This document shows positions 7,612 through 10,913 of a stretch of 10,913 nucleotides of DNA, piece by piece. Positions within the stretch are counted from its first letter, which is position 1; the number at the start of each line of letters is the position of its first letter. Position numbers and translations under genes: made by a program. This DNA comes from an uncultured Collinsella sp. (lineage in GTDB: Bacteria; Actinomycetota; Coriobacteriia; Coriobacteriales; Coriobacteriaceae): positions 1 through 10,913 of the forward strand of contig URZB01000031.1 of the NCBI GenBank assembly GCA_900552295.1. The letters run 5' to 3'. Under the pieces are notes generated by a model that saw only the letters and a program-made list of their open reading frames with translations, was not told where the DNA came from and searched no databases.

Positions 7612-8373
7612 ATGGATCAGATTTACGACAACAGGTACTATTCCGCCGGTTCGCGCGAGCCGTCGCCTCGCCGTGCGCGCACGGTGCAGCTCGGTGGGTC
7701 CGCCTACGCCGGCGTCGATCGCTCCACGCAGCGCCCGACAGGTACCTCGCGCCCCAATGCTCAAGTGAATACTTCGACAGATGGACCGGTGCGCCCGGCA
7801 CGTTCGTCGCATGCGTCGCGTCCCTCGACTCAGGTACACGACAAATCGAGCAGGCCCTCGAACCGTTTTTCGGGCTCGGACTTTATGCGCTACGCCAACG
7901 ACAACGCGGTGGTCAAGGCGATCTATGACTTTACGCATGGCTCTCTGCGTCCGCTGTTTATCGGTATCGTGGTGGCGCTGGTGCTCGTGAGCCTGTATTT
8001 TCCCGTGCGCGATCTGTACGTGGCAAAGCGTTCGAGCGATATCTTGGCCAAGCAGGTCGAGATTCGCCAGCAATACAATGATGAGCTGCAAAAAAGCGTC
8101 GACAAGCTGCTCTCGGAGGAAGGTATCAAGGACGCGGCGTCCGAGGACCTGGGCCTGGTGATGCCCGGCGAGAAGAAGATTGACGTGCTAGGCTTGGACG
8201 ACGATTCGGACTCGTCGTCGAGTAAAAAGTCCTCAAACGCCAAGAAGGCCAGCGAAGTGGCCAAGGAAATCGAAGAAGTCGGCAAGGACGCGCCGTGGTA
8301 CATCCAGGCGCTCGACATACTGTTTGGGTTTAACGGCGTCGAGGGCCAGACGGTCGTGTCCAACGGCAAATAG
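7612..8373 (+). CDS. FtsB/DivIC-family cell division protein
   Basis: The 253-aa product is a bitopic membrane protein of the septum-formation initiator family (FtsB/DivIC), which in other bacteria joins FtsL and FtsQ/DivIB to activate septal peptidoglycan synthesis. The N-terminal cytoplasmic part (1-110) is long, basic and Ser/Pro/Arg-rich. One transmembrane helix follows at about 115-132 (LFIGIVVALVLVSLYFPV), then a coiled coil at about 138-168, and the family motif AASEDLGLVMPGEK at 175-188. The C-terminus has an acidic and Ser-rich low-complexity stretch (195-212) and a last segment rich in aromatic residues. The start is preceded by a weak AAGG; the upstream ATG at 7486 overlaps the eno terminator and is unlikely. 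The place between eno and ppx is the standard actinobacterial one for this gene. Confidence 0.85.
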   Translation: MDQIYDNRYYSAGSREPSPRRARTVQLGGSAYAGVDRSTQRPTGTSRPNAQVNTSTDGPVRPARSSHASRPSTQVHDKSSRPSNRFSGSDFMRYANDNAVVKAIYDFTHGSLRPLFIGIVVALVLVSLYFPVRDLYVAKRSSDILAKQVEIRQQYNDELQKSVDKLLSEEGIKDAASEDLGLVMPGEKKIDVLGLDDDSDSSSSKKSSNAKKASEVAKEIEEVGKDAPWYIQALDILFGFNGVEGQTVVSNGK

Positions 8374-8393
8374 CGCCCGGAGGGGAGCCCGCA

Positions 8394-9395
8394 ATGACAA
8401 ATTGCAAACGCTATAAGGTAGCCGCGATCGACCTGGGAACGGTGTCGTCGCGACTGGTGCTGGCGCAGGTCGAGGCCGGGGCGATCGTGGAATCGTCCAA
8501 GCATACCGAGATTACCGACCTGGGCGAGGGCGTGGACACGACGGGCCGCTTTTGCGAGGCGGCCGTTGAGCGTGTGCTCGCTGCATGTCACATGTTTGTG
8601 GACGAGGCCCGTGCCTTTGGGGCCGTGTGCATCTGCACCACGTGCACGAGTGCCGCGCGCGATGCGTCCAATGCCGCGCTGCTGCTGGACGGCCTGCGCG
8701 ATCTGGGACTTGAGCCACAGGTGATTCCGGGCGAGGTCGAGGCGCGCCTGACGTTTTTTGGCGTGGCGCACGACTTTGCTGGCGAGCGCATCATCGTCGC
8801 CGATTCGGGCGGTGGCTCCACGGAGCTCGCGACGGGCGTATACGCTCCGGAGCGCGGGGTTTTTGCGCTGGAAGGGACGCGCTCGCTGGACATTGGCTGC
8901 CGTCGCGTGACGGAGCGCTTTTTCTCCGCGTTGCCGCCCGCGGATGGCGAGCTTGCTGTCGCTGCCGCGTGGGCAGGCGAGCAGTTCGCCGCCTATTTTG
9001 AGGGCCTGCCTGTCGACTTTGAGCGCGCCGAACGCTTAGTCGCGGTGGGCGGCACGGTGACTACGCTGGTGGCTCTGGTCCACGAGCTGGAACCGTACGA
9101 TTCGAGCTTTGTGCACCTACGCGAGCTGTCGCTGGAGCAGGTCTCGGCCGCTATCGAGCGCATATCTACGCTGGATGTGGAGGGTATCGCTGCGCTGCCG
9201 GGCGTGCAGCCCAAGCGCGCGGGCGTGATTCTGGCCGGCGCCGTGGTGATTCGCGAGCTCATGCGCGCCGGTGGCTACGATGCGCTCACCGTAAGCGAGA
9301 ACAGCCTCCTCGCTGGCATGGTCGCCACCATCAACGAGGTTCTCGACGGCGCGACTCCCACCATCGCATGGACTCCCAGCCTCAGCGCCCTCTAA
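8394..9395 (+). CDS. Ppx/GppA-family phosphatase (exopolyphosphatase-like)
   Basis: This 333-aa protein of the ASKHA fold belongs to the exopolyphosphatase / pppGpp phosphohydrolase family. It has the phosphate-1 loop AAIDLGTVSSRLVLA (10-24), TSAARDASN (85-93), the GEVEARLTFFGV segment holding the likely catalytic Glu (113-124), and the phosphate-2 loop ADSGGGSTEL (136-145). It is the short form, comprising only the two ASKHA domains and lacking the C-terminal HD-like domain of E. coli Ppx (513 aa). The first loop carries V17 where many homologues have Asn (GSNS or GTNS), a possible lineage variant. A strong site GGAGGGGAG (8379-8387) sets the start, 20 bases after the ftsB stop, so the two are co-transcribed. 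The substrate (polyphosphate or pppGpp) cannot be read from the sequence. Confidence 0.88.
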   Translation: MTNCKRYKVAAIDLGTVSSRLVLAQVEAGAIVESSKHTEITDLGEGVDTTGRFCEAAVERVLAACHMFVDEARAFGAVCICTTCTSAARDASNAALLLDGLRDLGLEPQVIPGEVEARLTFFGVAHDFAGERIIVADSGGGSTELATGVYAPERGVFALEGTRSLDIGCRRVTERFFSALPPADGELAVAAAWAGEQFAAYFEGLPVDFERAERLVAVGGTVTTLVALVHELEPYDSSFVHLRELSLEQVSAAIERISTLDVEGIAALPGVQPKRAGVILAGAVVIRELMRAGGYDALTVSENSLLAGMVATINEVLDGATPTIAWTPSLSAL

Positions 9396-9399
9396 ATAA

Positions 9400-9464
9400 G
9401 TTGCGGTGAAATACGGACTAAAATCGCCCTTTCGGGCGCCAAACAGTCCCTATTCCACCGCAAC
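9400..9464. repeat. Compound palindrome after ppx (20-bp arms with inner hairpin)
   Basis: The arms 9400-9419 (GTTGCGGTGAAATACGGACT) and 9445-9464 are reverse complements at 18 of 20 positions. Between them sits a second hairpin, CGCCC-TTTC-GGGCG (9425-9438). It begins 5 bases after the ppx stop and has no terminal T-run. The nested design resembles REP/BIME-type repeats or a small transposon-derived palindrome; the family is inference. Confidence 0.85.
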
Positions 9465-9479
9465 TCAACAGCCGGCACC

Positions 9480-9507
9480 TGGGGACAGTCCTTGCGGGGC
9501 GTCCCCA
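9480..9507. repeat. GGGGAC-type REP-like hairpin
   Basis: TGGGGAC (9480-9486) and GTCCCCA (9501-9507) form a perfect 7-bp stem around a 14-base loop, in the gap between convergent ppx and the ATPase gene. The start, GGGGACAGTCCTT, closely resembles GGGGACGTTCTT at 2749-2760 in the other convergent gap. Such GGGGAC palindromes are typical of repeats mobilised by REP-associated tyrosine transposases in other bacteria; no such transposase is in this window. Confidence 0.65.
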
Positions 9508-9513
9508 CAGCGC

Positions 9514-10815
9514 CTATGCCAGCTTGTCGATTTGCCCAATCTCCCAAAGCGGAATATTGACGAGCATGCCCTCGTCTCTATATGCCGCCAGGGAGCTCCT
9601 CACGCAACGCTCGAGCTTGAATTTTTCGCAGGCTATTTTCAGACTCTTCGCTTTAAGGTTCTCTGCCGCCTTGACCTCAAGCGGAAGCACGGTTCCCGCA
9701 TGGTCGATGGCAAAGTCGGTTTCGGCATTGCCAGAGGTAGAGGACCAATACGCGGGAGTTTTGTCCTGGAGCAAAAGCTCCTGCGCGACGTATTGTTCGG
9801 TCAGCGAACCTTTGAACTCGGTAAAAACAGCGGATCCGTTAAGAACGATGGCCGGAGAGAGACCGGAGAGCGCTCCGAGGATGCCGGTGTCGATGCAGAA
9901 CAGTTTGAAGCCCGAGAGGTCTTCGTAGCTCGAGAGCGGTGCCTTTAGAGCGGAAACACGTGGCACCTTATGAACGATTCCGTAGTCCGTGAGCCACTGG
10001 AGGCTTTCCTCGAAATCGCGTGCGCGCGCTCCGGGACGAAGGGCGCCATAGACAAACTTCTTGTTCTCCTTTGCAAGCTGGCCGGGAAGGGATTTCCAAA
10101 CCAACCTCATGCGCTCGACGATGCGGGCGGGTGCATGTTTGCCAAAATCGGATTCGTAAGCCTCGATGATTTGCTGCTGAAGCCTTCGGGCTTCGATGAA
10201 ATCGCGTGTCTCGGCGAAAGCGGAGACAACTTCGGGCATACCGCCGACAACAAGGTATTCCTTGAGCAAGTGCTCGAGCTTTTCGGTAACGTTTGCCAGA
10301 AGGTTCATGTTTGCGGCAAGGACGGCGTCGGCGAGCGGGCCGCCGTCGACGGCACGAACGAATTCGGCAAACCCCATGGGACGCATGGTGAGCTGGTCGA
10401 TTTTGCCGACGGGAAATGACTCGTTTTCGCGTCGGAGCGCGAGGCCCATATAGGAACCGGCTGCCACGATGTGGTATTCGGGTGCAAGTTCGTTGAAGTA
10501 CTTGAGTGAGGTGATCCCGCGTGGTGCCTCTTGGATCTCGTCGAAGATGATGAGCGTGTCTTCCGGCGTTACGGTTTGGCCACGTAGGAGTTCTATCTGG
10601 GAGATGATGCGCTTGGGGTCGAGGTTCCCATCGAACAGCGAGCGTGTGCTCGGCTCGAGCATAAAGTCAAAACGAATGACGTTTCGATACTGTTGGCTTG
10701 CGAATTCGTTAAGAAGCCAAGTCTTTCCTGTCTGGCGGGCTCCCTTAAGCAAGAGAGGTTTGCGATTCGCCCTTGATTTCCAAGCGATAAGTTCACTCAT
10801 AAGCTGTCGCTGCAT
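9514..10815 (-). CDS. AAA+ ATPase with C-terminal DUF4143 domain
   Basis: The 433-aa protein belongs to the widespread ATP-binding family with a DUF4143 C-terminus, whose biological role is unsettled. An N-terminal AAA_14-type ATPase domain has Walker A GARQTGKT (25-32) and Walker B LIIFDE (88-93). The middle is helical. The C-terminal region has a restriction-endonuclease-like signature: TEQYVAQEL, then D at about 367 (ETDFAI) and E-V-K at about 380-382 (LPLEVKAA). The ATG at 10815 is chosen because GGGAGG lies just before it; a TTG at 10827 is in frame but overlaps that site. The gene is less GC-rich than its neighbours (30 of 60 bases in two sampled stretches against 42 of 60 in eno), stands alone, and is bracketed by repeats, all suggesting recent acquisition. 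No partner such as an antitoxin is visible. Confidence 0.87.
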   Translation of the reverse strand: MQRQLMSELIAWKSRANRKPLLLKGARQTGKTWLLNEFASQQYRNVIRFDFMLEPSTRSLFDGNLDPKRIISQIELLRGQTVTPEDTLIIFDEIQEAPRGITSLKYFNELAPEYHIVAAGSYMGLALRRENESFPVGKIDQLTMRPMGFAEFVRAVDGGPLADAVLAANMNLLANVTEKLEHLLKEYLVVGGMPEVVSAFAETRDFIEARRLQQQIIEAYESDFGKHAPARIVERMRLVWKSLPGQLAKENKKFVYGALRPGARARDFEESLQWLTDYGIVHKVPRVSALKAPLSSYEDLSGFKLFCIDTGILGALSGLSPAIVLNGSAVFTEFKGSLTEQYVAQELLLQDKTPAYWSSTSGNAETDFAIDHAGTVLPLEVKAAENLKAKSLKIACEKFKLERCVRSSLAAYRDEGMLVNIPLWEIGQIDKLA

Positions 10816-10819
10816 ATTG

Positions 10820-10844
10820 CCTCCCAACCCTCTCGGCTAGTATA
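10820..10844 (-). promoter_or_regulatory. Putative -10 and ribosome binding site of the DUF4143 ATPase gene
   Basis: On the minus strand TATACT (10839-10844) is a good -10 hexamer, followed by GGGAGG (10820-10825), 4 bases before the ATG. A short leader of about 20 bases would result. The -35 region would fall in the edge of the tandem repeat and is not convincing. Confidence 0.45.
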
Positions 10845-10858
10845 AGGCCATTTGGGCG

Positions 10859-10913
10859 TTTCCATCGGAAAATGTGGGAGACAACCACGTTTTTCCATCG
10901 GAAAATGTGGGAG
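10859..10913. repeat. Tandem repeat of 33-bp period, cut by the window end
   Basis: The 22-base unit starting TTTCCATCGG is identical at 10859-10880 and 10892-10913, with 11 bases between. The spacing region closes a hairpin: AAAATGTGG (10869-10877) pairs with CCACGTTTT (10885-10893), with one T-G pair, across the 7-base loop GAGACAA. Each unit also holds the mini-dyad TTTCC-ATC-GGAAA. The sequence ends exactly at the end of the second copy, so the array may continue beyond it. Confidence 0.85.

Noticed and set aside
9406..9948. A 180-codon plus-strand open frame across the repeat region and the 3' part of the ATPase gene
   Set aside because: It starts within the compound palindrome, has no ribosome binding site, and runs antisense to the conserved DUF4143 domain.
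10859..10913. CRISPR-like appearance of two identical 22-base units
   Set aside because: The interval between them is only 11 bases, only two copies are visible, and no cas gene is in the window; a tandem repeat fits better.

Overview
The window looks like one end-to-end contig from a high-GC Gram-positive bacterium, most likely a gut coriobacterium such as Collinsella (phylum Actinomycetota). This rests on the codon bias (about 70% GC in a sampled stretch of eno), the actinobacterial order mazG-eno-ftsB/divIC-ppx, and the style of the intergenic palindromes. The genus is inference. The first 26 bases are not genomic: they are the end of a Nextera transposase adapter, so the first gene is cut off by the library prep rather than by biology.

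Left region (27-3682): a histidine biosynthesis run hisH(partial)-hisA-hisF-hisI-hisE on the plus strand, with overlapping or abutting genes. A convergent PHP-family phosphatase, probably histidinol-phosphatase, follows on the minus strand. A small palindrome overlaps both stop codons at the junction. Together these genes cover the middle of the pathway (hydrolysis of PR-ATP to PR-AMP and its opening, ProFAR isomerisation, IGP synthase) and the dephosphorylation of histidinol phosphate.

Middle region (3683-5986): a divergent intergenic region with a large hairpin-forming inverted repeat. It is followed by a likely operon of three genes: a stand-alone LarC C-terminal (LarC2) protein, a YfcE-type metallophosphoesterase and a two-domain MazG nucleotide pyrophosphohydrolase. 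The operon closes with a strong intrinsic terminator.

Right-centre (5987-9395): enolase as its own transcription unit (leader with a duplicated 10-mer and a possible short upstream ORF, and its own terminator). Then comes a two-gene unit of an FtsB/DivIC-type septum protein and a Ppx/GppA phosphatase.

Right end (9396-10913): a compound palindromic repeat region, then a lower-GC AAA+ ATPase with a C-terminal DUF4143 domain on the minus strand. Upstream of it is a 33-bp-period tandem repeat on which the contig ends. This segment looks like accessory DNA bracketed by repeats. I saw no tRNA, rRNA, CRISPR array or intact insertion sequence.
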